A stretch of 64,000 nt of DNA from Flavobacteriaceae bacterium UBA4166 (GCA_002379985.1 DFVG01000030.1:188129-252128); one strand, 5' to 3'; counted from the stretch's first letter, positions 1-8,846 are shown. Translations and numbers: made by a program. Notes: generated by a model not told the origin, from the sequence alone.

Positions 1-974
1 GACACGAAGATGATTCTGGAGGACCTGTATCCATAAACGAAACCACTCGTTTTAATACCGCCTCTATTGCAAAATTTGTAAGTGCTATCCTCCTCCTGAA
101 CGCTCTAGAAGATAATGATATCTCATTGGATTGGGATTTTACCGACTACCTGCCTCCTAGCTGGCACGATCAATTAGATCCGGGTCATCATTATACTTTT
201 AAAGAGTTGCTAACGCACCAAACCGCCATTGATTTTTTGAATCCGCCCGGAGTATCCCAGTCGCCTGGAAGTGTACATACTGAAGCCGACTTATTGCGCG
301 CTCTCGTTGCGCCACCTGACCCCGGGTTGCTGGGAACCTATCAAAATGGCAATTTCAATCTGGTGCGTGTACTCATTGGTGAGATTGTCTACAATTTGGA
401 CGAAGACCCATCCGGGAACTATGCTACGGAATGTACCGACAAGTATTTTGAATATCTCGAGCAAAAAATAATTTTTCCGCTCACTTTGACGTGCCCAAGT
501 AATGCCGATGAGATGATAGCCTATTACAATTCCACGCCCTACCCTTATGCCTATCAATATCCATTCAACGAAGATTTCACAGACGACGAAGGAGCGTTGG
601 GATGGGCGCATTCAAACAATCCATATATTTCTAGTGGAGCAGCCGGCCTCATGTTTTCGGCTTTAGATATTGCACAAATCGCTGCACAGTTTAGACATAA
701 TGATGGCGGTCTACTTATATCGCCTTTGGGCAGGGACAATATTTTGGAGTTTGAATTGGGATTATATAATTCCCTTTCCGGAGAAAATGGCAGGTATCAA
801 TGCAAACGCGGCACGAGAGGACCCGACACCTGTTGTAGCCGTGCCATACAATCAGTCCTGATGTTCTTTCCTAACGGTGTGGAAGCGGTAATTGTCACTA
901 ACTCGAGACATAATTCACTACATACCGTATTACGGGACGCCTATGATGCTTCTTGGATTAATCCTTGTATTTAG
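1..974 (+). CDS. Serine hydrolase, class C beta-lactamase/DD-peptidase type (5' partial)
   Basis: The open frame enters from the left edge (codons in phase with base 3) and ends at the stop at 972-974, so the N-terminus and any signal peptide are missing. The nucleophile motif S-I-A-K (SxxK) is encoded at 63-74, and a Y-Q-N triplet matching the YxN motif at 339-347. The usual third motif, HxG or KTG, is at best a degenerate K-R-G at 804-812. Six or more cysteines, including a C-K-R-G...C-C cluster, suggest an exported disulfide-bonded protein. The family includes beta-lactamases, esterases and D-aminopeptidases; the substrate cannot be told from sequence. It converges on, and overlaps by 4 bp, the leftward LuxR regulator. 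Confidence 0.75.
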   Translation, partial: HEDDSGGPVSINETTRFNTASIAKFVSAILLLNALEDNDISLDWDFTDYLPPSWHDQLDPGHHYTFKELLTHQTAIDFLNPPGVSQSPGSVHTEADLLRALVAPPDPGLLGTYQNGNFNLVRVLIGEIVYNLDEDPSGNYATECTDKYFEYLEQKIIFPLTLTCPSNADEMIAYYNSTPYPYAYQYPFNEDFTDDEGALGWAHSNNPYISSGAAGLMFSALDIAQIAAQFRHNDGGLLISPLGRDNILEFELGLYNSLSGENGRYQCKRGTRGPDTCCSRAIQSVLMFFPNGVEAVIVTNSRHNSLHTVLRDAYDASWINPCI

Positions 975-1792
975 GAGACGTCTTGAAAATAACGTGCTAA
1001 ATCCAAAATGTTATTACACCCCAGTTTTTTAAAAATACTCTTACGGTGCGTCCTAACTGTATGGTAGCTAATATTGAGTTTATCGGCGACTTCTTGGTTG
1101 CTCCATCCTAAGACCAATAAATCAACCACTTCTCTTTCACGCTTAGTGAGTGTACTTATAGTAACATCAATAGAGTTTCTGTTTTTGGGGTGCACAATTT
1201 TATTGAGGTTACGGTCGTAGATATAATATCTATACTTACCATCAAACTTTAAATGATCAATATTGGTCTCTAAGGTTACGATACCGAAAATTTTACCGTG
1301 CTCATTGGTCAGGTGTTTAATTGTTTGTTGAAGTATCCAGCGTTTCCCGGTCCTATGCCGATAGGCATATTCCCTGTTTACAATGAAATTTGAATATTGT
1401 TCCGGTTCCAATTTGGAAAGGAACCTCCATTCATGAAAAGTAGATTTGAGCAATGCAGGGATATTGTCGTATGCAACACGACTAAACAAGTATTTGATCC
1501 CTTTATTCAAGTAGGTGTCCCTTGATATGCCTGTGACATCTTCAATAGCATCTTCAACATATAAGAATCTTCTTTCTTCTAAATCAAAAACACTCAAGGC
1601 ACATGTGCCGATGCCAGAAACAATTTTTTTTAGCGCGGGTATTTGCCGCTCCAAAGTATCTATTTTTATTTTCGATAGCGTGCTTCCGAATTCAGACACA
1701 TACCGAAAGCTTTTAGAAAGGGAGGCGTAGGCAGTCTCTATATCCGGAAGATCATTGTTGCCTAACTGTTCGTTGCTCAATTCGTTTTTCAT
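971..1792 (-). CDS. PAS-LuxR family transcriptional regulator
   Basis: The C-terminal ~60 residues form a LuxR/GerE helix-turn-helix (L-T-K-R-E-R-E-V-V-D, then N-Q-E-V-A-D-K-L and H-T-V-R-T-H-R). The middle region resembles a PAS sensor fold, as in the flavobacterial PAS-LuxR family. No receiver domain is visible, so a small-molecule or redox signal is more likely than phosphorylation; this is inference. The frame stays open to 1846, but I chose the ATG at 1790-1792 because an AAAGGCGAG purine stretch precedes it and the longer form would lie mostly inside the upstream CoA-transferase gene. The 41-bp overlap with that gene suggests translational coupling. Its target could be the CoA-transferase or the neighbouring hydrolase; neither is shown. 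Confidence 0.8.
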   Translation of the reverse strand: MKNELSNEQLGNNDLPDIETAYASLSKSFRYVSEFGSTLSKIKIDTLERQIPALKKIVSGIGTCALSVFDLEERRFLYVEDAIEDVTGISRDTYLNKGIKYLFSRVAYDNIPALLKSTFHEWRFLSKLEPEQYSNFIVNREYAYRHRTGKRWILQQTIKHLTNEHGKIFGIVTLETNIDHLKFDGKYRYYIYDRNLNKIVHPKNRNSIDVTISTLTKREREVVDLLVLGWSNQEVADKLNISYHTVRTHRKSIFKKLGCNNILDLARYFQDVS

Positions 1793-2450
1793 AACGCTCG
1801 CCTTTAAAGATGCGTTGTACCAAAATACCGGGAATATGAACTTCATTTGGATCTAACTCCCCCGCAGGCACTAATTCTTCTACTTCTGCAACCGTAATTG
1901 CTGCTGCGCCCGCCATATTTGGATTAAAGTTTCGAGCGGTTCCCTTAAAGATCAGGTTTCCTGCCGTATCTCCTTTCCAGGCTTTCACAAAGGCGAAATC
2001 AGCTTCGAAGGCGCGCTCCATGATATGCATTTTTCCGTTAAATTCTCGAGACTCTTTGCCTTCGGCAACTTCTGTTCCGTATCCTGCTGGCGTATAAAAG
2101 GCCGGAATGCCGCTCTGTGCAGCTCTACAGCGTTGGGCTAAGGTTCCCTGCGGAATAAGTTCAACGTCTAGTTCGCCACTGAGCATCTGCCGCTCAAATT
2201 CAGCATTCTCACCCACGTAAGAGGAGATCATTTTTTTTATTTGATGCTTCTGAAGCAAGAGCCCTAACCCAAAATCATCGACACCGGCATTGTTGGAGAT
2301 ACAAGTAAGTCCTTTGACATTTAGAGCAACCAATTGTGCGATGGCATTTTCGGGAATACCACAGAGTCCGAAACCTCCAAGCATTAAGGTCATATTATCG
2401 CTAACGCCCTTGCACGCTTCTTCAACACCAGAAACAGTCTTCGTGATCAT
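1752..2450 (-). CDS. scoA: 3-oxoacid CoA-transferase, subunit A
   Basis: The protein is 232 aa, the usual size for the A subunit of succinyl-CoA:3-ketoacid CoA-transferase. Near the N-terminus the stretch ending G-G-F-G-L-C-G-I-P fits the CoA-transferase signature. The enzyme moves CoA between succinyl-CoA and acetoacetate in ketone-body and amino-acid catabolism. It works as a heteromer with subunit B, which carries the catalytic glutamate. In most bacteria scoB follows immediately; here the next leftward gene is a LuxR regulator and no B subunit exists in the window, so it must be encoded elsewhere or be missing. Start ATG at 2448-2450. Confidence 0.9.
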   Translation of the reverse strand: MITKTVSGVEEACKGVSDNMTLMLGGFGLCGIPENAIAQLVALNVKGLTCISNNAGVDDFGLGLLLQKHQIKKMISSYVGENAEFERQMLSGELDVELIPQGTLAQRCRAAQSGIPAFYTPAGYGTEVAEGKESREFNGKMHIMERAFEADFAFVKAWKGDTAGNLIFKGTARNFNPNMAGAAAITVAEVEELVPAGELDPNEVHIPGILVQRIFKGERYEKRIEQRTVRQQ

Positions 2451-2474
2451 AGAATTTAATTTTCAGAAAAGTAC

Positions 2475-2504
2475 AAAAAAAGCCTCAGACCTTTGGTGAG
2501 GCTT
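2475..2504 (-). terminator. Rho-independent terminator after PBP1A gene
   Basis: An 8-bp stem (2480-2487 with 2497-2504) and 9-nt loop are followed on the minus strand by a run of T from the A-tract at 2475-2481. It lies between the PBP1A stop and the scoA start and separates the two leftward units. Confidence 0.8.
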
Positions 2505-2532
2505 GAGGCATATTTCTAGGATTTCTATTTAT

Positions 2533-4857
2533 TTAAAAGTCGAATTCGTCTGGAATCTCTTCTACATCTTCGCCATCGTCGCGATAGCTTGCACAATCGG
2601 TTACTATTGAAACGTTACTAGGACGCTCAAACCTTCCGTCGGAAACGTTGAGATCTTCATCGGCATAGCACTTTTTCATGTAGGTTCCCCAGATGGGCAA
2701 TGCCATGGTCGCTCCTTGGCCGTAGAGGGTTCGTTGAAAATGTACGGACCGATCATCACCGCCAACCCAAACTCCGGTTACCAGATTAGGAACCATTCCC
2801 ATAAACCAACCGTCACTGTTATTTTGGGTCGTTCCGGTTTTTCCTGCGATAGGATTCGAAAACTCGTAAGGATATCCGGTAATGACATCTTGATATAATT
2901 TCTGACTGGCGCGCCATTTTCCGCGTAAGCGTGATCCGGAACCTGATTGCACCACGCCTTCCATCAAACTTAGGGTGACGTAGGCCGATTCGTCACTGAT
3001 CACATCTCGGGTTTCCGGTACATTCTGAAACAAGACAGTACCGTTCTTATCTTCAATACGTTCAATTAAAATAGGCTTTACATAGACTCCCATATTCGCA
3101 AAGGTGCTGTAGGCACCTACCATTTCGTACAAAGAAACATCGGGCGTTCCCAACGCAATGGAAGGTGCTTCCGGCATATTTTCGGTATCGACCCCCATCT
3201 TTTTGACTAAATCAATCACCGGACGAGGCCCCACTCGATCAATCAATCTAGCCGTAATGGTATTAATAGATTGTGCCAATGCTTTTTTGAGTGTCAGCAT
3301 TCCTCCGTAATCTCCACCGGAATTTTTAGGAGTCCAAGGCTTGAGTAATCCGTATTTTCCGGCTTCAATGGTATATTGGGTATTTGGCAAAGTATCACAA
3401 GGAGACATGTGCATTTGATCTATGGCGGTAGCATAGACAAACGGCTTGAAAGTTGACCCTATTTGCCGCTTTCCGGTTTTTACCATATCATATTTGAAGT
3501 GCTTATAATCCACACCCCCAACCCAAGCTTTAACTTCTCCTGTTTGAGGCGTCATTGACATTAGGGAAGCGCGTAAAAATCTTTTGTAATACCGGATGGA
3601 ATCCAAAGGCGACATGACGGTGTCTTTTACATGGTTTTCGGTGGCCCAGGTAAAAACACGCATCGGTATTTCTTTTTTGAAACTCTTACGGATTTCTGCT
3701 TCAGAACTTCCTTGTAGTTCCATTTGGCGCCAACGGTCGGAACGACGCATGGCAGATTCTATGATTCCTTCAATCTCTTCTTCGGTAATATCGCGGAACG
3801 GTGCCGTTTTGTTCTTTTCATTCTGACTATCAAACTCACGCTGTAAATTGATCATATGTGCTTCCATCGCTTCTTCGGCGTATTCCTGCATTTTTGAATC
3901 GATGGTCGTGTAGATTTTGAGTCCGTCGCGATAGATATTATATTTCGTCCCATCTGTTTTGGGGTTTTCTTCAATCCAATCGGCCATAAACGCTCTCGCA
4001 TATTCTCTGAAATAGGTAGCAATCCCTTCGTCGTGCCCTTGTGGAGTGTAAGTGATTTCCAATGGAAGTGCTTGTAGCGAATCTTTCACCTCATCAGTAA
4101 TAAAATCGTATTTCGCCATTTGCGCCAATACTACATTACGGCGGTTTTTGACGCCTTCCGGATTTCGCAGCGGATTGTAGAGCGAAGAGTTTTTGAACAT
4201 CCCAACTAAGGTGGCAGATTCTACCGTGCTTAAGTTGTTTGGCGCTTTATCAAAATAGATGTTCGCAGCCGATTCGATTCCTACTGCTTGGTTCAAGAAG
4301 TCGTATTCGTTGAAGTACATCGTGATGATCTCTTCTTTGGTGTAGCGACGTTCTAAACGCGTAGCAATAACCCATTCTTTCACCTTTTGAATTAATCTTT
4401 GAAAGGTGTTTTTTGAAGCCTGTCCTACAAAAAATTGCCGTGCTAATTGTTGTGAAATGGTACTAGCTCCTCCACGAGATCCTAAAAACACAAAAGCACG
4501 TACGGTTCCTTTAGCATCAATACCGGAGTGGTCATAAAAACGTGCGTCTTCTGTTGCGATCAAGGCATTCACAAGGTGAGAAGGGAGTTCTTCGTATAAC
4601 ACAGGAGTTCTGTTTTCTTTGTAGAATTTCCCAAGGGTAACTCCGTCGGTAGCGATGATCTCGGTGGCGAGGTTCTTTTCCGGATTCTCTAAACTGGTTT
4701 CATCAGGCAACTTTCCGAAAACACCCCAAGATGCTAGCAGGAACACAAGGAGAATCACTCCTAGAAAGGCCCCGAACAGCTTCCAAAACGTACGGACATT
4801 TTTACGCTCTTCTTGTTTCTCTTGCTTTGTTGTTTTTTTCTTTTTTGTTGTCGCCAT
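2533..4857 (-). CDS. mrcA: Penicillin-binding protein 1A, bifunctional glycosyltransferase/transpeptidase
   Basis: This 774-aa class A PBP polymerises lipid II and cross-links stem peptides. Order of parts: a Lys-rich cytoplasmic tail (1-20), one membrane anchor (~27-45), a GT51 glycosyltransferase with A-T-E-D-A-R-F-Y-D-H around catalytic E103 and G-A-S-T-I-S-Q-Q near 130, then a transpeptidase with S-T-F-K at S468 and K-T-G-T at K673. The C-terminus is acidic. All catalytic motifs are intact. It starts 8 bp after the gldH stop, so it is probably co-transcribed with ricT-gldH, and it is closed by the terminator at 2475-2504. Bacteroidota usually annotate this as PBP1A or PbpC-like; the class is certain, the exact paralogue less so. 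Confidence 0.95.
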   Translation of the reverse strand: MATTKKKKTTKQEKQEERKNVRTFWKLFGAFLGVILLVFLLASWGVFGKLPDETSLENPEKNLATEIIATDGVTLGKFYKENRTPVLYEELPSHLVNALIATEDARFYDHSGIDAKGTVRAFVFLGSRGGASTISQQLARQFFVGQASKNTFQRLIQKVKEWVIATRLERRYTKEEIITMYFNEYDFLNQAVGIESAANIYFDKAPNNLSTVESATLVGMFKNSSLYNPLRNPEGVKNRRNVVLAQMAKYDFITDEVKDSLQALPLEITYTPQGHDEGIATYFREYARAFMADWIEENPKTDGTKYNIYRDGLKIYTTIDSKMQEYAEEAMEAHMINLQREFDSQNEKNKTAPFRDITEEEIEGIIESAMRRSDRWRQMELQGSSEAEIRKSFKKEIPMRVFTWATENHVKDTVMSPLDSIRYYKRFLRASLMSMTPQTGEVKAWVGGVDYKHFKYDMVKTGKRQIGSTFKPFVYATAIDQMHMSPCDTLPNTQYTIEAGKYGLLKPWTPKNSGGDYGGMLTLKKALAQSINTITARLIDRVGPRPVIDLVKKMGVDTENMPEAPSIALGTPDVSLYEMVGAYSTFANMGVYVKPILIERIEDKNGTVLFQNVPETRDVISDESAYVTLSLMEGVVQSGSGSRLRGKWRASQKLYQDVITGYPYEFSNPIAGKTGTTQNNSDGWFMGMVPNLVTGVWVGGDDRSVHFQRTLYGQGATMALPIWGTYMKKCYADEDLNVSDGRFERPSNVSIVTDCASYRDDGEDVEEIPDEFDF

Positions 4858-4865
4858 AATACGTG

Positions 4866-5351
4866 TTATTCTGAAACTGCTTCAATACTATACCCCACGT
4901 CTGAAATGCCCTCTAATGCTGTAACGCCATCTACTTCTCCGTTATTGCGAACGGCGTGGGTAATTCGTAGATTATAGGTTCCCCCTTCAAAAAAGGTGAT
5001 GCCTTCTTTGTACCACAGTTTGTTTTCCTTGATCGTACCAAATCCCGTGCCTAACCAAGATCCGTCGGGATTTGCCATTTTATATTCTAAGGTGTCGGTT
5101 ACGACTTTCCCGTGAGGAAATTCCATAGATACAATTAGAAATAAGTTGTTAAAAGGGTAGTTGTTTGTATTCCGCACCTGTAAAAACATATCGTAGGATT
5201 GAAGACTGTCTTTCGGTTGTACGGCAAAAGAAATGGTATCGTTCTTTTCCCAAACAGCCGAGGCAATGCTCCGGGTGTCACTCTCGATTACGTTCGAATT
5301 ACAAGCCGTCAACAGTGCTGCGATCACTAACGTTAGCAGTGCTTTATGCAT
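4866..5351 (-). CDS. gldH: Gliding motility lipoprotein GldH
   Basis: I place the start at 5349-5351, giving 161 aa that begin with a lipoprotein signal peptide ending L-L-T-A-C; the longer open frame would bury this signal. The body (W-E-K-N-D-T-I-S-F, L-Q-V-R-N-T-N-N-Y-P-F and a C-terminal G-I-S-D-V-G) matches GldH, a lipoprotein needed for gliding in Flavobacterium johnsoniae and linked to GldG/GldJ stability and the T9SS. Its ATG overlaps the ricT stop by 8 bp (ATGCATAA on the minus strand), which indicates translational coupling. The chosen start is strongly supported by the signal peptide and overlap. Confidence 0.92.
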   Translation of the reverse strand: MHKALLTLVIAALLTACNSNVIESDTRSIASAVWEKNDTISFAVQPKDSLQSYDMFLQVRNTNNYPFNNLFLIVSMEFPHGKVVTDTLEYKMANPDGSWLGTGFGTIKENKLWYKEGITFFEGGTYNLRITHAVRNNGEVDGVTALEGISDVGYSIEAVSE

Positions 5352-6513
5352 TCTTCTTAGAGTTTCGGTTTCGCTGTTTGTTCTTATTACGTCGTTTCTT
5401 ACGGCGACGATTCGACTTCTTGGGACTGTCAAAACGTGTTAAACTATCCTGACCTACGGCATCACTAAAATCATTCTTTTCTTTCGGAGCTTCCTCAAAA
5501 ACAAATTCTTCTAAGCTTGCGACTTTGTTTCCTTTTTTATTTTCTTGAATGATCTCATGCACTTTGTCGGTACTCAATTGATACCAGTTCATCCCTTCAT
5601 TGGCGTATGCAAACCACATCAAACCTTTGAAAATATCAATCTTTTGACAATGGGCAACACCTTTTTGGGTTTGCAATTTGGTGTCGGTCTTCGGAAAGTC
5701 TTTCAGAGCTTCTAAGTAGGTGTCTAGTTCATAGTTCAGGCAACATTTCAGCTTCCCACATTGTCCTGCCAGTTTCTGCGGATTGAGAGACAATTGTTGA
5801 TAGCGTGCGGAGGAAGTGGTGACCGACCGAAAATCGGTGAGCCAAGTAGAACAGCACAATTCACGCCCACAGGAACCAATTCCGCCGAGTCGAGCCGCTT
5901 CTTGGCGGAAGCCTACTTGTTTCATTTCAATTCGAATTCCAAAAGCTCGGGCCAAGTCTTTAATAAGTTGCCTGAAATCAACGCGATCTTCAGCCGTATA
6001 ATAAAATGTAGCTTTTGATCCGTCCCCTTGATACTCTACATCGCTGATCTTCATTTTGAGATTCAAGGCCATGGCGATCTCACGAGAACGTCGTTGCGTA
6101 GACGGTTCTTTCTCGCGGTACTTCTTCCAAAGATCAATATCTTTTTGATTGGCCTTTCGATAGATCTTAGGATGCGTTTCGAGATTCAGATCTTCTTTCT
6201 TTTTTTTCATCTGAACACGTACCAATTCCCCCGTAAGGGTAACTACCCCTATATCGTGACCGGGAGAGGCTTCTACTGCGACAACATCCCCCATGGCTAA
6301 GGTAAGCCCATCAGCGTTTCGATAGAAATGTTTTCGACCATTCTTAAAGCGTACTTCAACGCCTTTGAAGGGGGCGATATTATCGGGAAGTGACATGTTT
6401 GAAAGCCAATCGAATACCGTAAGTTTGTTACAGCCGTCAGAACCGCAGGCCCCATTGTTCCTGCATCCTTTTGGCTGTCCGTCGGCACCCGTGGCACAGC
6501 TTGTACAGCCCAT
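5344..6513 (-). CDS. ricT: RicT/PSP1-domain protein with cysteine-rich N-terminus
   Basis: This 389-aa protein carries the PSP1/RicT C-terminal domain (G-S-C-G-R-E-L-C-C-S-T-W-L and Q-C-G-K-L-K-C-C-L-N-Y-E). In Bacillus, RicT belongs to the RicAFT complex, which binds iron-sulfur clusters and affects RNase Y processing, competence and biofilm. The first 30 residues add five cysteines (C3, C6, C17, C23, C28), possibly further metal ligands. The last ~30 residues are extremely rich in Arg, Lys and Asn, suggesting RNA or ribosome contact. RicA and RicF are not encoded nearby. It shares an operon with gldH and PBP1A, an arrangement I recall from Flavobacteriaceae. Function here is inferred from family. 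Confidence 0.85.
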   Translation of the reverse strand: MGCTSCATGADGQPKGCRNNGACGSDGCNKLTVFDWLSNMSLPDNIAPFKGVEVRFKNGRKHFYRNADGLTLAMGDVVAVEASPGHDIGVVTLTGELVRVQMKKKKEDLNLETHPKIYRKANQKDIDLWKKYREKEPSTQRRSREIAMALNLKMKISDVEYQGDGSKATFYYTAEDRVDFRQLIKDLARAFGIRIEMKQVGFRQEAARLGGIGSCGRELCCSTWLTDFRSVTTSSARYQQLSLNPQKLAGQCGKLKCCLNYELDTYLEALKDFPKTDTKLQTQKGVAHCQKIDIFKGLMWFAYANEGMNWYQLSTDKVHEIIQENKKGNKVASLEEFVFEEAPKEKNDFSDAVGQDSLTRFDSPKKSNRRRKKRRNKNKQRNRNSKKNA

Positions 6514-6603
6514 AAAGTAGTATATATACTGCTCTTTTTTGTGAAAAAGAGACGAAGATTAAACGTTCAATTTATCAAGTAAAGATACCAATAATAAGGA
6601 AAC

Positions 6604-7635
6604 CTATTGTTTGTATTTCAATTTTTCTGAACGCCCTTTTTTGAAAATCTTATTGCTGTTCTTTAAACCGCTCCGAAGCTTTTTTTGTTCTTCATACGGC
6701 AGTTGAATCACTTCCAAGCAGTCATCACTACAACAATGCTGCATTTTTTCCGCGCATGCGTCACATTGAATAAACAACAAATGACAAGCCTCATTCGCAC
6801 AATTAATATGCGTATCGCAAGGTGCACCACATTGGTGGCATTGCGAAATAATATCGTCGCTAATACGTTCACTTCGGCGATGATCGAACACAAAGTTCTT
6901 GCCCATGAATTTATTCTCGAGCTTTTTTTGCTCTACCTGGCGTGCATATTCAATGATTCCGCCTTCCAGCTGAAACACATTTTTAAAGCCTTTATGTTTG
7001 TAATAAGCACTCGCTTTTTCACAACGGATCCCTCCGGTACAATACATTAACAAATTCTTATCCTCTTTGTGCTCTTTGAGGTCGTCCTCAATGATCGGCA
7101 AGGAATCACGGAAGGTGTCTACATCCGGCGTAACGGCCCCCTTAAAGTGACCGATCTCACTTTCGTAGTGATTTCGCATATCCACACAAACCGTATTGGG
7201 ATCGTCAAGCAATTCATTGAAACGCACTGCATCTACATGCACGCCTTTGTTTGTGACATCGAATGTGGCGTCGTTTAATCCATCAGCCACAATCTTTTTT
7301 CGAACCTTCACTTTCAGTTTTAGGAAAGATTTCAGATCGTGCTCCACGGCGATATTCAAGCGGACGTCTTTCAGGAAATAAATTCCGTCTAAAAAATCCT
7401 TAAACGCTGCAAAGTGATGTGCCGGCACCGAAAGTTGGGCATTGATACCTTCTTGGGCAACGTAAATTCGACCAAGGACTTCCATCGCGTCCCAAGCAAC
7501 GAACAAATGATTTCTAAAAAGTTCAGGGTTCCCGATATGGGCATATTGATAGAAGGAAAGGGTAAGTCGGTCTTCACCGGCTTCTTCAAGCATGGCCGCT
7601 CGTTCCTTCGCACTCATTTTGTTGTACAGTTGCAT
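6604..7635 (-). CDS. trhO: tRNA uridine(34) hydroxylase TrhO (rhodanese-like)
   Basis: This 343-aa YceA/TrhO-family protein has an acylphosphatase-like N-terminal part (V-A-Q-E-G-I-N-A-Q-L-S), a rhodanese domain with active loop C199-T-G-G-I-R-C205, and a cysteine-rich C-terminal zinc-type segment (~265-305, repeated CxxC). TrhO hydroxylates U34 of tRNA to ho5U, a step toward wobble modifications. Its own promoter (7678-7707) faces away from recA. The 90-bp gap to ricT has no clear terminator, so some read-through into ricT-gldH-PBP1A is possible. ATG at 7633-7635; a second in-frame ATG lies six codons later. Confidence 0.93.
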   Translation of the reverse strand: MQLYNKMSAKERAAMLEEAGEDRLTLSFYQYAHIGNPELFRNHLFVAWDAMEVLGRIYVAQEGINAQLSVPAHHFAAFKDFLDGIYFLKDVRLNIAVEHDLKSFLKLKVKVRKKIVADGLNDATFDVTNKGVHVDAVRFNELLDDPNTVCVDMRNHYESEIGHFKGAVTPDVDTFRDSLPIIEDDLKEHKEDKNLLMYCTGGIRCEKASAYYKHKGFKNVFQLEGGIIEYARQVEQKKLENKFMGKNFVFDHRRSERISDDIISQCHQCGAPCDTHINCANEACHLLFIQCDACAEKMQHCCSDDCLEVIQLPYEEQKKLRSGLKNSNKIFKKGRSEKLKYKQ

Positions 7636-7677
7636 GCTATACTAGGGTTAAAGTGTGAAAAACAGTGTTTATTTTGG

Positions 7678-7707
7678 CAAAAGTACGGTATTCTAAACTG
7701 TTAACAA
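7678..7707 (-). promoter_or_regulatory. Bacteroidota-type promoter for trhO
   Basis: On the minus strand a TTG (7705-7707), a 19-nt spacer and TACTTTTG (7678-7685) match TTG-N17..23-TAnnTTTG. The predicted leader to the trhO ATG is about 35 nt. Confidence 0.65.
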
Positions 7708-7733
7708 AAATATGGAACAAGCACGTTTTCCTT

Positions 7734-7764
7734 TTGCGCTGCCAACAAAGAAATAGTACCTTAG
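7734..7764 (+). promoter_or_regulatory. Promoter for recA
   Basis: TTG at 7734-7736, a 20-nt spacer and TACCTTAG at 7757-7764 fit the Bacteroidota consensus with one mismatch. The predicted start of transcription is near 7770, giving a ~27-nt leader with AAAGGA at 7782-7787. I see no LexA-type palindrome, so SOS control is not evident. Confidence 0.55.
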
Positions 7765-7796
7765 CCTATTCACTCCCCAATAAAGGAATCATAGAC

Positions 7797-8804
7797 ATGA
7801 GTAAAGAAAAAGAAGCGAAATTAAAAGCGTTAAAACTAACCTTAGACAAATTAGATAAAACCTACGGAAAGGGTACGGTCATGAAGATGGGCGACTCGGC
7901 CGTAGAGGAAGTTGATGTCATCCCCACCGGATCTCTGGGATTGGATATTGCCTTGGGTGTTGGGGGCTATCCACGAGGACGTGTGGTAGAGATTTACGGT
8001 CCGGAATCTTCCGGAAAAACAACCTTGACCTTACACGCCATTGCGGAAGCGCAAAAGAAGGGAGGCATTGCTGCCTTTATTGACGCAGAACACGCTTTTG
8101 ATCGGTATTATGCAGAAAAATTGGGAGTTGACATTGAAAACCTCATCATCTCACAGCCTGATAATGGCGAGCAAGCCCTAGAAATCGCCGATAATTTGAT
8201 TCGCAGTGGTGCGATCGATATTATTATCATCGACTCGGTAGCTGCGTTAACACCGAAAAGCGAGATCGAAGGCGAGATGGGCGATAGTAAAATGGGGCTA
8301 CATGCCCGTTTGATGTCGCAAGCCCTTCGGAAATTAACAGGGTCTATCAGCAAAACGAAATGTACCGTGGTGTTCATTAACCAGCTGCGAGAAAAGATTG
8401 GGGTGATGTTCGGAAACCCTGAAACCACCACCGGAGGAAACGCCTTAAAGTTTTATGCTTCGGTACGTTTGGACATTCGTCGTTCCACGCAAATAAAAGA
8501 TAGCAACAGCGAAGTTCAAGGAAACAAGACCCGTGTGAAGATCATTAAGAATAAAGTGGCGCCCCCATTTAAGACCGCCGAATTCGACATTATGTACGGT
8601 GAAGGCATCTCGAAGGTCGGGGAAGTGATCGATCTGGGTGTGGATTTTGAAATTATCAAGAAAAGTGGTTCCTGGTACAGCTATGACGATACCAAGTTAG
8701 GTCAGGGTCGGGATGCTGTAAAAACCTTACTCCTTGACAATCCCGAATTGATGGAAGAACTGGAACAGAAAATAAAAGAGGCCATCGCCGCTTTAAAAGA
8801 ATAA
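7797..8804 (+). CDS. recA: Recombinase RecA
   Basis: 335-aa recombinase. Walker A G-P-E-S-S-G-K-T spans residues 68-75, and the Walker B-like strand I-I-I-I-D-S-V-A-A-L and the L2-type loop G-N-P-E-T-T-T-G-G-N-A-L-K-F-Y-A follow. RecA forms filaments on single-stranded DNA for strand exchange and triggers the SOS response; it also integrates DNA during transformation. The frame is open from 7665, but the ATG at 7797 has a good Shine-Dalgarno AAAGGA 9 nt upstream and yields the canonical N-terminus M-S-K-E-K-E-A-K-L-K-A-L. The upstream extension lies in the promoter region and is rejected. Divergent from trhO. Confidence 0.98.
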   Translation: MSKEKEAKLKALKLTLDKLDKTYGKGTVMKMGDSAVEEVDVIPTGSLGLDIALGVGGYPRGRVVEIYGPESSGKTTLTLHAIAEAQKKGGIAAFIDAEHAFDRYYAEKLGVDIENLIISQPDNGEQALEIADNLIRSGAIDIIIIDSVAALTPKSEIEGEMGDSKMGLHARLMSQALRKLTGSISKTKCTVVFINQLREKIGVMFGNPETTTGGNALKFYASVRLDIRRSTQIKDSNSEVQGNKTRVKIIKNKVAPPFKTAEFDIMYGEGISKVGEVIDLGVDFEIIKKSGSWYSYDDTKLGQGRDAVKTLLLDNPELMEELEQKIKEAIAALKE

Positions 8805-8817
8805 AAGTTGCTGAAGC

Positions 8818-8846
8818 ACGCAACCCTTTTGAAATAATTGTATCTA
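8818..8846 (+). promoter_or_regulatory. Candidate ECF-sigma-type promoter upstream of the sigma-factor gene
   Basis: ACGCAACC at 8818-8825 followed after 15 nt by TATCTA at 8841-8846 has the AAC-type -35 and TCT-type -10 spacing seen for ECF sigma factors. It does not match the housekeeping TAnnTTTG form. It sits in the 130-bp gap after recA, about 90 nt before the TTG start of the ECF gene, where an autoregulated promoter would be expected. This is inference from motif shape only. Confidence 0.4.

Noticed and set aside
4655..4924. 89-aa frame opposite the PBP1A N-terminus
   Set aside because: Its sequence is the complement of the PBP1A membrane segment and Lys-rich tail; no other support.
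6519..6530. Palindrome AGTATATATACT upstream of ricT
   Set aside because: A simple TA-repeat palindrome of 12 bases; too short and low in complexity to call an operator.
6685..7050. 121-aa frame antisense to trhO
   Set aside because: Lies within the conserved, motif-bearing trhO gene, including its cysteine-rich part. No independent support.
7665..7796. N-terminal extension of recA
   Set aside because: It covers the promoter and lacks a ribosome site; the ATG at 7797 has a clear one and gives the canonical N-terminus.
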